Assembly (NCBI GenBank): GCA_009760855.2
Contig: WPIO01000030.1
Coordinates: forward strand, 2,349,001-2,413,000
Direction of reading: 5' to 3'
DNA length: 64,000 nucleotides
From: Cristatella mucedo
Taxonomy: Eukaryota; Bryozoa; Phylactolaemata; Cristatellidae
The notes under the pieces were generated by a model. It was not told the DNA's origin. It did not search any database and saw nothing but the letters and a program-made list of their open reading frames with translations. Below, in pieces: positions 1-11,729 of the stretch. Within the stretch, counting starts at the first letter, position 1, and every line of letters starts with the position of its first letter. The position numbers were made by a program, and so were the translations under genes.

Positions 1-225
1 GTGCTTATGCATGCTGACACTGTGCATGCTGCCGCTAACCACATTTGCATGCTGACCCTGTGCATGTCACCCCTAACCATGGTATTCATTCTGTTTGTTT
101 ATCAAGCATGATTTTAATCACCATTCACTTGCATTTCCCTTTGCAGCAAATGTAAGGCGACTAGAGAGAGAGAGAGATTTAGTTCTCTGAGGGTGACTTA
201 TTAAGTGAGTTATTAATAATGAAGT
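1..225 (+). mobile_element. LINE-A 3' UTR and tail fragment
   Basis: This is the 3' untranslated end of a LINE-A copy whose body lies off the left edge of the window. It begins with the GTGCTTATGCATGCTGACAC motif that follows the ORF2 stop in other copies. It continues through the repeated GCATGCTGAC / CATGTCACCCCTAACCATG segments and the TTTGCAGCAAATGTAA box, and ends in a decayed version of the terminal box and ATT tail. The same order appears at 40025-40240 (plus) and, reversed, at 23661-23897. It is non-coding. Confidence 0.8.
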
Positions 226-299
226 AGTTTTTACACATATTCTGGATTAAGTGAGAGACCGAAGGAATTATTTAGTGTTAGAATGCCTAACAAACACTT

Positions 300-790
300 G
301 TTCATACTAAGATTTAAGCACTAAAATATAAATCAGCTGATTAAATTGTACCAAAATTTAATGCTGAGAAGCACTGCTGCTCAACATTCGGGAAAATGAT
401 TTGTAGCTTACGCCAGATTGGAGCTAATGCAAATAGGAAAGACAAGCACACCTGCGAAAAATGCCTTCTCATAATTCTTCTTGTAGAAACTTGAAATTTA
501 ATAAACGCCAGCAGCCATTTGTCCTTTTTGCAGAAAAATAGGAATGTCTGAAGCATGAATCTTATTTATTTAGCAAGCAAATTGCTGATAGCTCAGAATT
601 TATTTCCGCCGCCTTAATCCCATGTATTTGCGGCTGAGTCAAGGATGCACTAGTTTTGTAGTTGTACCCTAGTGTCAGGAAGATCAGGCTTTTGCACTTT
701 GAACAGCTGAAATAAGGTGAAGAAATTTTGAGCTCATTTCATTAAATATTAAAATAAGTGATTTCGGAAAAATATTTATACGTCACATGA
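300..790 (+). repeat. duplication block A, copy 1
   Basis: Non-coding sequence with a diverged second copy in the same orientation at 33960-34590. Shared runs include GAGCTAATGC, AAAAATGCCTTCT, TGATAGCTCAG (CGATAGCTCAG in copy 2) and AAATAAGGTG, spaced similarly in both. The second copy carries a tRNA-like SINE at about 34185-34275 that is absent here. No coding potential was recognised. Confidence 0.55.
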
Positions 791-1383
791 AAATGCCATA
801 CTTTTTTACTAGCCAAATTGTTTTCAAGGGATTTATTTAAGACTTTGACCTAGGGAAACCGGTTGCATTGTCATGTTTTGAACGTTTGCAGTTTGCTTCT
901 AGTCTAGTGAAAAGGTCAGAATTATAATCTGTGAGACAGATAATAATGTTTTGTGTTGGTGATTCAGGAGGCTGATTCTAGCTATGGCGAATAGTGGCTC
1001 AAAGGGTTTTCTCGATTACGATGCATGTTGGAGATATCACTGATTAGCTTTGTGCTGCAATAAAACAAAGTCTTTTGCGAGAATTTTAAAAAGGATTTTC
1101 TTACTTAATAGCATCATATAACCTTTATGATGCAAGTGCACCATTAAAATTACTTTATGTTAACCTGTCTGACATTCTTATTAAAGGAAAGTACCGTATT
1201 AAAGGAGAGTGCCGTAACTCAAGTGCTGGCTCTATTGCGAGTCAGATGTGTCTCTAGAAATCTGGAATTGTCATACACGGTTTAAGAAGCCAGAAAGATT
1301 GACTGTAAGAAATAGCAAAGAAACACATGCAGGTAGTTTACAGCCACAAGGAACCGGATCTGTAACTGACGCTATCAGGAGCT
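791..1383. other. unassigned AT-rich sequence
   Basis: I see no coding motif, repeat family or RNA gene here. Short open frames are scattered and have no recognisable composition. Confidence 0.5.
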
Positions 1384-1577
1384 TGTTAAATCAAATAAAT
1401 AAATCCTAGCTGATTAAACGGCCTGTTTTTGTATGGCGACAGAAGAGCCTTTACGGCTATCACCACCGCTTGCAGTGGCGATAAAGAATCGCCCACTGCA
1501 GTATTCAAACCCACGATCTCGGGACCGAGGTCGTGAAAGCAACCGCCTTACCTATTGTATTCCACCACGGCTCACCA
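1384..1577 (-). mobile_element. tRNA-derived SINE, copy S1
   Basis: On the minus strand the head resembles a tRNA gene. It has an A-box-like stretch around GGTAAGGCGG and a B-box-like GGTTTGAATAC (1501-1511). The non-tRNA body contains GCGGTGGTGATAGCCGTAA and ends before an AATCAGCTAG plus T/A-rich tail. The whole unit is matched in the opposite orientation at 52240-52445 (S2), including the CGATTCTTTATCGCCACT hairpin-like segment. A tRNA-like head, a body shared between copies and a simple tail define a SINE. It is not a functional tRNA gene. Confidence 0.6.
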
Positions 1578-2126
1578 CAACTTGTTGTTGGTCTTTCCGG
1601 TGATATTTATGACCTCAAAGGAGCATGTGACAGATTTCACGTAGTTTAAAATGCTTTTGCCTCAAGTTTTAGGCTATGGATCTCTGCATCTGCTGCTGGA
1701 AAAGCTAATATAATACTTTTCGATTACACTGGTGTTGTTGTCTGCTCAACTGTAATTTTTTTTATCCGCTCAGGTTATATTGCCCATGCGAGTTTTCTTA
1801 GTCTCAGACGATAAGTATTGCACAGAAAACAGCTATGCCTAATGACCCGTGGCGGTATGCCAGCAGAGAGGATTTCTAGAGTCTTCCTTTCCATGACGCT
1901 ACAACAATTACCGTTAGCTCCACTCCCTTTCCACGTACTTTCTTCTAACAATTGCTCTCTGAGTATTGGATGTAAATGCAATTTCTCCGCTTTTCGTTCG
2001 GCATGGTTTCATGCTTATTTACGATCAAAGACTACACCTTGAGCACATCTGATCTTGTCAGGCAATATATTTGACTAATTATCACAGCATTTATTTATTC
2101 CACATGTTTATTCCTTTGTAGGTTAA
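1578..2126. other. unassigned sequence
   Basis: Short open frames lie on both strands over 1775-2042. They overlap each other and show no recognisable domain. I see no gene here. Confidence 0.5.
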
Positions 2127-2350
2127 TGAGTGCTGACAGTGCGCATGCAACCAGTAACTACTTTTGCCTGTTAATTCTGTTCATGTCACCACTAACGACG
2201 TTATGCTTGATCTCATTGAGAATGCTACCAGTAACTGTTCGACGGTTCTTCACTTGCATTATGTGGAGAGTTCCTAGAGAGAGAACTAATTGTCCAAGGG
2301 TTATATGCAACAATATTATTAATAATATTGTAATTATTATTGCTATTCAC
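2127..2350 (+). mobile_element. LINE-A 3' UTR fragment, strongly decayed
   Basis: The segment follows the LINE-A 3' UTR pattern: GAGTGCTGACAGTGCGCATG, then CATGTCACCACTAACGACG, then a decayed terminal box near 2265-2300 and an ATT-rich end. A 101-codon open frame over it is a chance frame in UTR sequence, not a gene. Confidence 0.55.
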
Positions 2351-2907
2351 TACAGTGGCTATTATTCACTAGTTTTAGCAGCTGTTTTTTACAATAAATG
2401 CAAGGCAGTTTTAGTTTTCTTTCTGAAATAGATGGAATAGTGTTGCGGGTTTACCTAGTGAATATTCTGCAATCGCAGTTGCACGTTCTTGTTCTATAGC
2501 CTCAAATTACCCGGGAAAAGAGCCTGTTTACACATTCGAACGGTGATACAGCTGTCATTTCCACAATCAGCGTTTTGCAGTTACGGTAATAATACTGAGT
2601 TACAGAAAACCAATGTTCTGTGTTTACCAACAAAATTTCACAGCATACCTCTAAGGCTTTCTGATGCTATAGTCTCCTAAGTCCTGGACTAGATAGCCTC
2701 TCTACGTGTTCTAATGGCGTTACAACCACCATTTCCACACTAGGCACAGCCCAAATGCTGTTTTCACTATGCAGTATAGACAACGGTGTTCCGGGTTCAC
2801 TCTCAAAATTTAATGAAGCCGGACAAGCATTTTCACCTTATGGTCTCAAATAATCAGGGACAGCAATGCGTTAATACACATTCCAAATGAAAAACAGCTA
2901 GAATTTA
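2351..2907. other. unassigned sequence
   Basis: No recognisable element. One 63-codon open frame (2489-2680, plus) has no identifiable motif. Confidence 0.5.
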
Positions 2908-3092
2908 TAATAATAATAATAATAATGCACTTGATAAAGCACCCTCAGAGAACTCAATCTCTCTCTAGGCGCTTTACATTTGCTGCAAAGGGAAATGCAA
3001 TTGAACGGTGAGTAATATCACGCTTGATAAGCAAACAAAATGAAAAACATGGTTAGGGGTGACATGCACAGGGTCAGTATGCAAAATTCTAC
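2908..3092 (-). mobile_element. LINE-A 3' end, solo tail
   Basis: The (AAT)n run at the left is the antisense of the LINE-A microsatellite tail. It is followed by the well-kept terminal box (CACTTGATAAAGCACCCTCA, then CTCTAGGCGCTTTACATTTG) and the first part of the 3' UTR up to GACATGCACAGGGTCAG. The copy is 5'-truncated to about 185 bp, which is typical of LINE insertion by target-primed reverse transcription. Confidence 0.8.
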
Positions 3093-5249
3093 CATTAGCT
3101 TTGAGTTAGTGCGATTTTTTTAAAGTTACAGTGAGCAGTGTTCTGAGTAAAACCAAAAACTCTTTAGCTCATGCGTTCTCATTTAATGGTCTTACAATAA
3201 CCGATCAAGCCACCCTATAAATATTCAAACAGCGATAAATCTGCCTTTTTCATGGTGGGTGCTTTAAAACAGTTTTCTTGATTACACTTACGGAAAAAGT
3301 ACTTTGGGTCTCTCTAAATTATTTTAGGACATCTGACAAACTAGTTAAAATGCCATAGCTTTAATTGTCGTTACAGGAAGAATTCGTATCAAAACATCGC
3401 ATAACTGCGATGCCGTAGCATTTGGCGTCTGTACCTGGAAACGGATTCCAAAAATAGCCAAACAAAACCGCAGTTCTACGACGCCTATAACTAGAATAGT
3501 AGCTGTAGCGCCTTTCAAAAGTGCCGAATGGGCCTAGCAGTGGATATTATTTTCTATGCACTGGTATAGGCTGTATTATAAAATTTGGTAGGTAAACTCA
3601 AAAAGTGGTTTACTATATGATGAAATCAAACAACTTTTGATGTATGCTTGTTTTGGGAGTAATAGCTGTATCGCATTTCTAATAAGTACAAAAGCTGACT
3701 TGTTCAGAATATTGGAGGCTAAGCATGAGAACAGCTTTGCGTTTTAACCTAAAATATGGCGGGTTAACCCAAAGCACTGCTTGCTATAATGAGGAATTAA
3801 AACGAAAGTTACTTGAAGCCTACTGTAAAATCAGCAGTTGTATTGTATTTTGAACTTGTATGATACCCAGGCTAATGTAATCAATTTGATTACAACGCCC
3901 ACTGAAAATTTCCTAAAATGTTGAGGATAAAATGCACCATCATTTTGTTAAATTTGGAATCAAAACGAACGTAGCCCTAGGTTCTTAAGGAAACAACAGA
4001 TGCATCGCAACTAAAATTTGCAAATGGGATCACTGAGCCATGCTGTTTTAAGCACAGGATGACAATAGACAAGCATCATAGCAGACATGTTGAAGGCAAT
4101 CTGCTAAACCATTCAGTTAATTTTTAGTTAAAATCACAATGTTCTGATTTCAAATGCATAAATGACAGCCGTACTGCAACGTGTCGCAGTGACCACAGTT
4201 ATTCTCCGAACTCAAAGGCTCGAACTCTTGTCATTATATAAGGTTCCTCGAAACAGTTTTCAAGGGGAGTTACTTTCAAGGAATAACACCCAGAGCACAT
4301 AATAAAAAATATACTAACGTTATTTGTCTAAATTAAATCTTTGTATACAAATAAAACTATTGAACCTATATTATAAGTTCGCATAATTTTTAAAATTACA
4401 TGATTTACGCAGTGTATTGTTCTCTAGTAAACTATTCATTACATGAATACCTACTTACGGCTGAGTTAATTCAAGCTACTGCAGTGCTTGCCTTTGTCTG
4501 CACGCTTTTATCAAGTGGAATTTTGTTGTCACGAACTTTGTTTTGGTTACCAGTAGCAGCTCATAACGCAAACGAAATTAGTGCACTTTATGTATAGCCC
4601 ATACTTATCGCAAAGCGTAATTGCTGAACTGTAAGAAACCACCTGCTTACTTGTGTTTGCTTTTGAAGGGATGGATAATGTCAAAATAATGATGAAGAAG
4701 AAAATAAAGATTCGTAATTTAGTAAACGCCAGCTCCATGTAGTAGTTAAGCATGTCAGGAATGAAAATGAATCCTTCCGATATGAGAATTTCCAGCCTCG
4801 TTCACGCTTTCTAAAACCCACAATTATTAGCAAATATTAAAACAAATATTTTCCATTAGTGTGTAAGCGTTAGAACACAAGCTTAGCAGAACAGGAATGT
4901 GCATACATAGTATCCACTTGAGGTATTACTGGCATACTTGCAAATAGTCTGTTAGAATAAAACTGTTAGACGCCACAAAATCACACCACTGGAGTGACTA
5001 GACCTGCCGTTAAAGTGAGTTCTATCCGCAAGAAGAAACATTTACAAAAACAAGTAGCAATGATGCAGCTTATCAGATATGAACACTCTCTGACAAAAAG
5101 TGTCTGAAGTCAGTAACAGCTCTACTATCGATGTCGCAAGCAGTCAAACTACACAAATCCGATGTTCTTATACAATATAAACCTTCACCTACCTCACTGA
5201 GCTTTAGACGGATGTTCAGTTGTGGTCATCATGAAAATGATGATAACAG
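3093..5249. other. unassigned AT-rich stretch of about 2.2 kb
   Basis: No LINE motif, tRNA-like head, LTR or coding signature is visible. The longest open frames are 60-70 codons and look random. A short stretch near 4715-4735 resembles part of block A (AATTTAGTAAACGCCAGC against AATTTAATAAACGCCAGC at 505), but the match is too short to call a third copy. Confidence 0.5.
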
Positions 5250-5880
5250 TAATAATAATAATAATAATAACAAACTGGAGAAAATGCCCAAAGAGAATTC
5301 AATCTCCTTCTGGTGCTTTACATTTGCTGCAAAGGGGACCTCGTTTGAATGGTCAGTAATAAAACGCTTGATAAACAAAATGAATAACAGGGTTAGGGGT
5401 AACATGCAAAGGTTCAGCATGAATGTGTGATTAGTCGCAGTACGCACAGTGTCAGCGCCCATAGGCACATAAAGGACGAATCGCAGGGATCCACTAAATG
5501 CTGGCCTAAATCTTTGCGTTTGTAGGTTCTTTTTAAATGTGGTCAAGTCAGGGTATGTTGTAATGCAAGTCGCGATAGAGTCCTAGGATTTTATAGCATA
5601 TGACCTAAATTTAAGGTATCCCAAGGATTGGAAGTTTTTACGAGGTATAGGGAAACTGTTAGATTCCGAAAAGCGGGTGGTACGATGCTTGGCCTGATGG
5701 GGGAGTATATCTGAGAGATAGGCTGGAGCCAGAGAATGAAGTGACCTAAAACTGAGCGACAGAACCTTGAAGTCGATCTGTGGCTTGACTAGTGGCCAGA
5801 GCAGGTCGGCGAGAAGTGGTGTGAAGACGTTGATTTGATGTTTTTGCCTGTAGTCGTTACTCGGAGTGCTCAAAAATTCT
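5250..5880 (-). mobile_element. LINE-A 3' fragment (ORF2 C-terminus plus 3' UTR)
   Basis: Starting from the (AAT)n tail at 5250 this copy reads leftward as terminal box, 3' UTR and then the C-terminal end of ORF2 up to about 5873. Recognisable protein pieces on minus are PLLADLLWPLVKPQIDFKVL, LSLSFRSLHSLAPAYLS and TRFSESNSFPIPR, matching 24100-24250 of the best copy. There is at least one frame break between 5583 and the UTR. The copy is 5'-truncated inside the post-RT region. Confidence 0.8.
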
Positions 5881-6004
5881 CTTTGTATCCATGAGCCCCA
5901 CTGACCAGCCTAAGACAGCTTGTATCATTACCACTGAACAATCGCTTACAAGGTGCACAGTACATATTCAGTTCATCTTCCACATGAGCTGTTTAGTAAA
6001 TCTT
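5881..6004. other. unassigned sequence
   Basis: Short spacer between the LINE-A fragment and the dinucleotide repeat. No feature seen. Confidence 0.4.
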
Positions 6005-6051
<47 letters not shown>

Positions 6052-6060
6052 CTGTGTGTA
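6005..6060. repeat. compound (TA)n(TG)n microsatellite
   Basis: About 10 TA units pass directly into about 15 TG units, with one TC interruption near the end. This is simple sequence. Confidence 0.95.
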
Positions 6061-8190
6061 TTTCTAGTGAGGAATTATCAGGTAGGCTTAGTGGAATAAT
6101 ATATTAATGAGGCAGCCTCATGCAGCAGCAAAACTAACGAAATGTCCAAACAAACGTTTTCGAGTTAACCTTTTAACGGTATCATGTGACCCATACAGGG
6201 TTAAATTTGAGTCCTAACGTTTTCTAAAGGACCCTTTTTGGTCACAAAAAAAGCCATGAGCTTCAGTATCTACGGAATAAAAGCATTTTCACACCGGTGG
6301 TTTGTATATTTTAGTCGGAAACTTTGCTTGTAATATATGAGAACCTAAACCGTCTGCCTTTCTCAATAGGACATACAAAACTGTCAATAAAATTTAACAT
6401 ATGAAATAATTTATTAGCAACTGAAAGATCAGTGCACATATGGAAATATGTCACACACATTAGTTAGTTTCTTCATTAGGAAATGGAAATACCTCTTAAT
6501 TAGCGGATTGATTATCGTCTAACGCTTGTCTTGTTATCCTTTAATTTCGCAAGACATTCTATTGGTACTATTGGTACCATTATACGGGATAGATAAACCA
6601 AAACTATAATCACCTGCAGACTTTTCACACTTAGTAAACAAGTTAGTGCCTGAGTGTTAGAGCCGGGAGATTAACGGATTTTTTTGCAACAGCTGATCCA
6701 TCAAAGACAGTACAGCCAGTGCCATCCCAAATGGATTGGCAATAAGGGGCATGGAAATAGCCACACCACTTACTATAGCTTCTTCTGGAAAGGCTTTAGC
6801 TGAAGTAGCTTGTTGAATATCGCAAGCATTGACTAAAAGATATATGCTCTTCATAGAAAAATGAAAAATACTCCACACGTATAAACGATTAAGTGGCAGC
6901 CAGCAGCTATATCCTTATGCAGCTTCTGGCACCATATATAAATAAATTTCAATGCAAATAGATACATTAAAATATTCTTAGATGATTGAGACAATAATTG
7001 GTAAAGGTCTATAACTCATGCAGCAGTCAGCTCTGCCAGCACGGTTGCTCAAAAAGACAGCAGCATGACACGCTTAGGAGAATGATTGCAGCACTTTTAG
7101 AATTTTATGGTAGCAGTCTTCAAGCTACTTACTCTGGCCAAGGCACAATAATAAAAGGATTGGTAGATTGTGAAGTTAATAGTTAATGTCACACTTCTAA
7201 TCGTGGCAATGTAACAAGACATCGGTGTAATACAATCGCCAAAATCGTGTCTCATAATGGATGTGTCGGACTTCCCAAGCCTATTTTTGGTAAGTTCACT
7301 CAGGTCTAAATATATGCTGCTATTAGCATATCATATTTCCTTCCTCTTTTTCTTAAAGTTAGCATCACATGTGCTATTTTTAGACTATCTGTAGATTTGA
7401 GTTATGGATGTCACTGCATCAACAATTGCTTCGAAGATCGTAACTCAAAGCTGAAACTTCCTTCGTATTTTATTAAAAAGTTTCATCAATTCACCAGTGT
7501 CACATAAAGGGTGTGTGATGACCTCCTATTTTAGGATTGTGTGGGCAAACTTGAGCTCATATGCTCTCAATATCATTTAAATTTATTTGTCTGCATACTT
7601 TCAAATCGAAAGGCTTTTGTAGGATGGTCACTTCACAATGGTCCAAAGCTATTAGATAAGCCTGTGCAGACGTCTAAAGTTATTCGAACATAAACCTAAA
7701 TCTTCGATGCCAGATATTTAGAATGTCCAAGAGCCTAACTGTCGCAAGCCTCCTTATACCATGGTCATTTTGCAAACGTAAATTTGCAAAGAAAAGCATT
7801 TGAGTTGAAGACATATACTGATCTTCCTAACATTGCCAGTTTTCAGATGTAGAGGTCTACTATGCCTTTATATAAGTCTGCCATACCTGCAGGCCAAAAA
7901 GAGTAGTCTATTAAAAAGGTACACCGATTTACATATGCAGCACCATCCTTCTGTCGCATGATCACTTCTAAGCCGTAAGTGCAATTAGCTAGCTACATCA
8001 TCATACGCACCATGTTATCTAATGTTAAGTCATTAGTGGATTGTAAACAGAGGGCCGAGGTTTTGGTATGTGTTAGGCAATTGAAAAATGCAAATGACCT
8101 TTATGCAACAGTGTTTTGTGGCCTCGGCTCTATGACGACTGAGAGTGACTGGATGCAGTGAGATACGCGATTTGCACTCGCTAGAATGCT
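6061..8190. other. unassigned AT-rich stretch of about 2.1 kb
   Basis: I see no recognisable element. A 73-codon frame on minus (6657-6878) and a 62-codon frame on plus (6998-7186) show no known domain and are probably chance. Confidence 0.5.
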
Positions 8191-8194
8191 GATT

Positions 8195-8660
8195 GGCTAG
8201 TCAATTATGCTACCACTTTATCCTCAGTCCTTGTCCATACAGTTTGCACGAAAGGGGTTTGTTTGGCCACTAATTTTGTTTAGGCTGCCAACTGCAGACC
8301 AGAGAACAGCAAGTAGGTTCCGTTATGGCTTTTATGGTAACCGCTCCACAGAATTAGCATCGCTTAAGGCTGCAAGTAACATGCATTGCAATGCAGGCTC
8401 AGGAAAATTACTTATGCTTGATTTCCCTTATTTTCCGCAGCGTTTGATACTACATATCACCAAGTCATTCCTGAGTACCACTCATTTTGTCTGGTCGTCG
8501 CTAGTAAGGCAGTGCAATGGCACAGGTTCTATCTAAGTCGTAGAGCATTATTGGAATAGGAAAAGATCTTTCAGAAGCCACAAAGTTCGTGTACATCAGT
8601 TTTGCACATGTTCCGCTTGCATCACTGTTTCTCGTCTTTTTTTCTCTCTTGCCGATCTCA
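8195..8660 (+). mobile_element. LINE-A RT fragment, left part of a split copy
   Basis: A 109-codon open frame (8207-8536) aligns to the RT palm region of LINE-A. FRYGFYGNRSTELASLK corresponds to the conserved F-x-x-G-F-R-x-x-x-S-T-E block. After it comes the region that should carry the D-x-S-A-A-F-D motif, here altered to LDFPYFPQ. The reading then shifts frame and reaches a piece equivalent to the LPLADLI stretch just upstream of the YADD box. It stops abruptly at 8660 where an antisense LINE-A begins, and appears to resume at about 9445. Confidence 0.65.
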
Positions 8661-8664
8661 TAAT

Positions 8665-9440
8665 AAAAATAATAATATAAATAATAATGCCCATGATATA
8701 TAGATCTCCCTTAAAAAAATATCAATTTGTAGGCACTCAAAGTTTGCAGTAAAGGAAGCACGATCGAGAAATTAGCCGTAGCAGGCTCGAGAACAGCAAG
8801 CATATTATGTTGAGTGAAGACGGTCGCAGGGTCAGCATGCAAATGCGGTTAGTAGCTGCTTGCATTGTGTCAGCACACATAAGACCACTAAGGACATGGA
8901 CCGACTCAATGGTGCGATAAATAGGTGCATTGTTCAGCCTTTCTTTTAATGTGTTCAAGTCAGGGAATGTAACTCTAGTCAGAAATGAGCAAATAGTTTT
9001 TGGAGCAAATAAAAAATGCTTGGTCGCCAAAGGGTTCGAGGTTGCATTCAGTTTCGACAAAAGGGGATATTCTGGAATTAGAAAGCTGTGGTACGTTGGG
9101 ACACGAAACTTAGATTTGGTGCAGATTCAAAGGCAGCTTAGTTCTCAGAGCCAATTGTGAACGCTTTATTTTTTCTATTTGAATGTTGCTCGGGTGGATA
9201 CTAAATATTAAATTGCTTTGATCACCATGCAATTTAAGAAAGTCGGATGACAGTAATTATGAGACGTCCAATACATGCAGCAATGCAATTCAGAGAGTGC
9301 GACTTGCTGGATAGCTGGGAGAGGTTAAAGCTAAAGTGCAACGGAGTATCATCTGAATAAAAGTGAAAGCCTGGAGTGTGCCTGGCAGTAGCAATGGCTA
9401 TAAGGAGAACATAAAGCAGGAATTAATTATTTGGTGCGAC
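8665..9440 (-). mobile_element. LINE-A 3' fragment nested in a plus-strand LINE-A
   Basis: The tail at 8665-8700 is a degraded (AAT)n. Next come 3' UTR motifs (GGTCAGCATGCAAATGCGGT) and ORF2 C-terminal pieces such as FPDLNTLKERLNNAPIYRT. The left part of the post-RT domain is decayed. The 5' end, near 9350-9420, still shows the antisense of the YADD region (ATCATCTGAATAAAAGTGAA). The flanking plus-strand LINE-A pieces suggest this copy jumped into an older one. Confidence 0.65.
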
Positions 9441-9444
9441 AAAG

Positions 9445-9495
9445 CAAGTCTGCCAAGGCACACCGAGGCCTTTCACTCAAGCTCCTTGTCCGTTG
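9445..9495 (+). mobile_element. LINE-A RT fragment, right part of the split copy
   Basis: AAGGCACACCGAGGCCTTTC resembles AAGCACGATCAAGGCTTTCA at 39140-39160, the stretch directly before the YADD codons. It would be the continuation of the 8195-8660 copy. The match is short. Confidence 0.4.
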
Positions 9496-9920
9496 CAATA
9501 TTTTTCCGATATCAAAGTTCTTGCGAACTTTATATATAAAAACAGATAAATCCAACACCTGTTTAAAGCGTACCTGTTTATTTTATCGAAGCCCATAAAA
9601 ATTACTTGCCTATAGACATCTAAAAGCTTACCATTTTGTGCTTCTGGTTCTCCCAAGCCAGTGGCTGCCTTTGATACGCTGGTTGCTAATAACCTACAGG
9701 TTAGTTACGATCGTGCATACCTATTATCGCTTCGTTATCGTGGTTCAAATAAGTTCCCTGTTGTTACTGATGCTGGTAAGATCCGCGAATTATGCATTAA
9801 ACAGAGTGAAGCGCCCTAGAGCAACAGCCGGGCCTGGGCCTCAAGCTGGGATGTCACTCGTATAGCTGAAGCAGAGAGCTGAGTACCCTCTCGCTTGGTA
9901 TTCTTTACATCGTGCTTTCT
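9496..9920. other. unassigned sequence
   Basis: Holds one 75-codon plus-strand frame (9638-9865) rich in hydrophobic residues, with no identifiable domain. No gene call. Confidence 0.4.
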
Positions 9921-9921
9921 A

Positions 9922-9997
9922 TGTAGCAAATATAAAGCGCCTAAAAGAGATTGATTTCTTTGAGGGTGCTTTATAAAAGTGTATTGTAATTATTACT
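9922..9997 (+). mobile_element. LINE-A terminal box and tail only
   Basis: AGCAAATATAAAGCGCCTAA, then AGAGATTGATTTCTTTGAGG and GTGCTTTATAAAAGTGTATT, then an ATT-rich end. About 75 bp of LINE-A 3' end, severely 5'-truncated. Confidence 0.75.
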
Positions 9998-10059
9998 GTC
10001 TCAAGCTTCTGAGCTCGTTCTCCCTCAATCGCAACTGTGAATTTCTCTAACTTGGTGTT

Positions 10060-11710
10060 CGTCACGTCTTTTATAGCTCCGGTGGAAACTTAAGGCTAGT
10101 CTTTGGAATCATCCTTCAATGTGCTGTAACAACCTTACTATAAGTGACCTTCTTCTGAAAAAACTCGTCGACCTGATCGCCTTGACTGAAATTTAGCTAC
10201 AATCGGTTAACTGCAGATGACTACAGAGGCTACGTAGGCTAGATTCTAATTGGTTTTACATCCCTCTGTCAATCAAACCGATGTGTAGATTCCGTTATCA
10301 GGCACTCAAAATTTGGCTTCAAGATGTTTGCAATACCACCAAAGAATGTTTTTCAATCTATTATCTCGAATTCACTCGACAAGCTACCGATAGATGCAGT
10401 AGTCAATCGTCTAACACGTACACAGGCTTCCTTGATCTCAAAGTTATTCTATCTCATTTTTATTCTGTGCGCAAGAAATCATCTTACCGCCTTATGAATG
10501 ATTTCAGGATTCACCTTCATAACTCATGGGACGCCTTGAGATATGAATTTCGTGAACTGACTGTAACACACACGTCTATGATCCATACTCGAATAAATTT
10601 TCTCATGCACTTTTCCATCACAGGTTATTGCTACAATATTTTTGCTTTGCTGAGCACGTGCACATCTTATTCAGTCTACATGGTGGGTTTTCCTCATCCA
10701 TATCTAAAACCACAAATGAATCGCAAAACCTCAAGATTCCTAACTTTGATTCTGTCTGTGTGATAAAAACTGCTTTGCTTCTGTACCTCCATGCCCCTTT
10801 CGACCTGTTATCATTAGAAGATCGCAGCAACACAATTCTAGCTGAGAATAGACCATTTCGCACCTCTGACTAAGCTCACTGTGCACCTTCGCATAGATGA
10901 CCGGCACTTTGCCACACACATTAACCTAGCTAGGTCTACTAATCGCAAGCATGTAAAATATACAAAATATAGGCACTGGATGCGCAGCGGCCGGCATACG
11001 AGAGCTATATAAATCGTAAGAATCGATTCCGGCAATGGCCAAGTCTAGCTTCTATGAAAACATTGTTGAATCACAGATGCACATAAAGAAGTTCTGATGT
11101 CGCCGATCATCCATCTCCTTACCACTCCAAGGTTGGCTCCATACCTAGGGATCCTGTGATGATCCAGTTGATCGCTTGTCTAGCTTCTTTTTCAATAAGA
11201 TAGACAAGATCAGGGAGTCCATCACTAAGTTGGCAGCACCACCTTTAATCCTGTCTCTCAATTCCATAAAGCACCTCAACGTTTACATTCAAGGAGAATG
11301 CTAGAGATCTCGCGATGAAGGTAATAACCCAATGAAAACAGAGTGCTAGACATATGGACCCTATTCCCGTGAATCGGCTGGCAGCTGCCGTGTATAGCTA
11401 TCATAAATACGTCAATAGCCTCAGGCCATGTCCCAGCACTTTAAAAAAAAGCTCTACTCAGGCCACTACTCAAGAAAGCAATACTAGAGAGAGAGAGAAT
11501 TTTGGCAACTTCCACCAATACTCCCTGCTCTTATAAAAGACTTTGGAACTAGTCTTTGCAGACCAGCTGAACTCATATATTAAAACTTCAAACATTGCTA
11601 GTAAGTTCCTACCTTGTCCTAGAGCTAATAATTCCGATAATTTAGCATTGACTTGTGTGTTTAATGACCTACATAGGATATTTGAATTAGGTATATTAGC
11701 TTTACTTTTT
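10060..11710 (+). pseudogene. LINE-A ORF2 fragment: endonuclease domain, linker and start of RT
   Basis: This is one of the few copies that keeps the upstream part of ORF2. Near 10165-10195 the reading DLIALTEI*L corresponds to the conserved T-E-T-W-L of APE-type LINE endonucleases. At about 10500, DFRIHLHNSWDA matches the catalytic G-D-F-N-I-H block, with G lost and N changed to R. The endonuclease C-terminal region runs over 10628-10873 in another frame, so there is a frameshift near 10640. Linker sequence at 11035-11300 (AAGTCTAGCTTCTATGAAAA, FFNKIDKIRE-like) is shared with 13575 and 25160. RT fingers appear at about 11390-11480 (ASGHVPA-like and VRPLLKKA-like). Multiple stops make it non-functional. 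It ends near 11710, where duplication block B begins. Confidence 0.65.
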
Positions 11711-11729
11711 TGATCGAGCTTTTTGGCTC

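Noticed and set aside
4560-4800. Third copy of duplication block A
   Set aside because: Only one run of about 18 bases and a loose match beyond it; not enough to separate from chance.
10281-10763. 160-codon open frame as a host gene
   Set aside because: It contains the LINE endonuclease block DFRIHLHNSWDA and is flanked by LINE-A linker and RT text, so it belongs to the retroelement.
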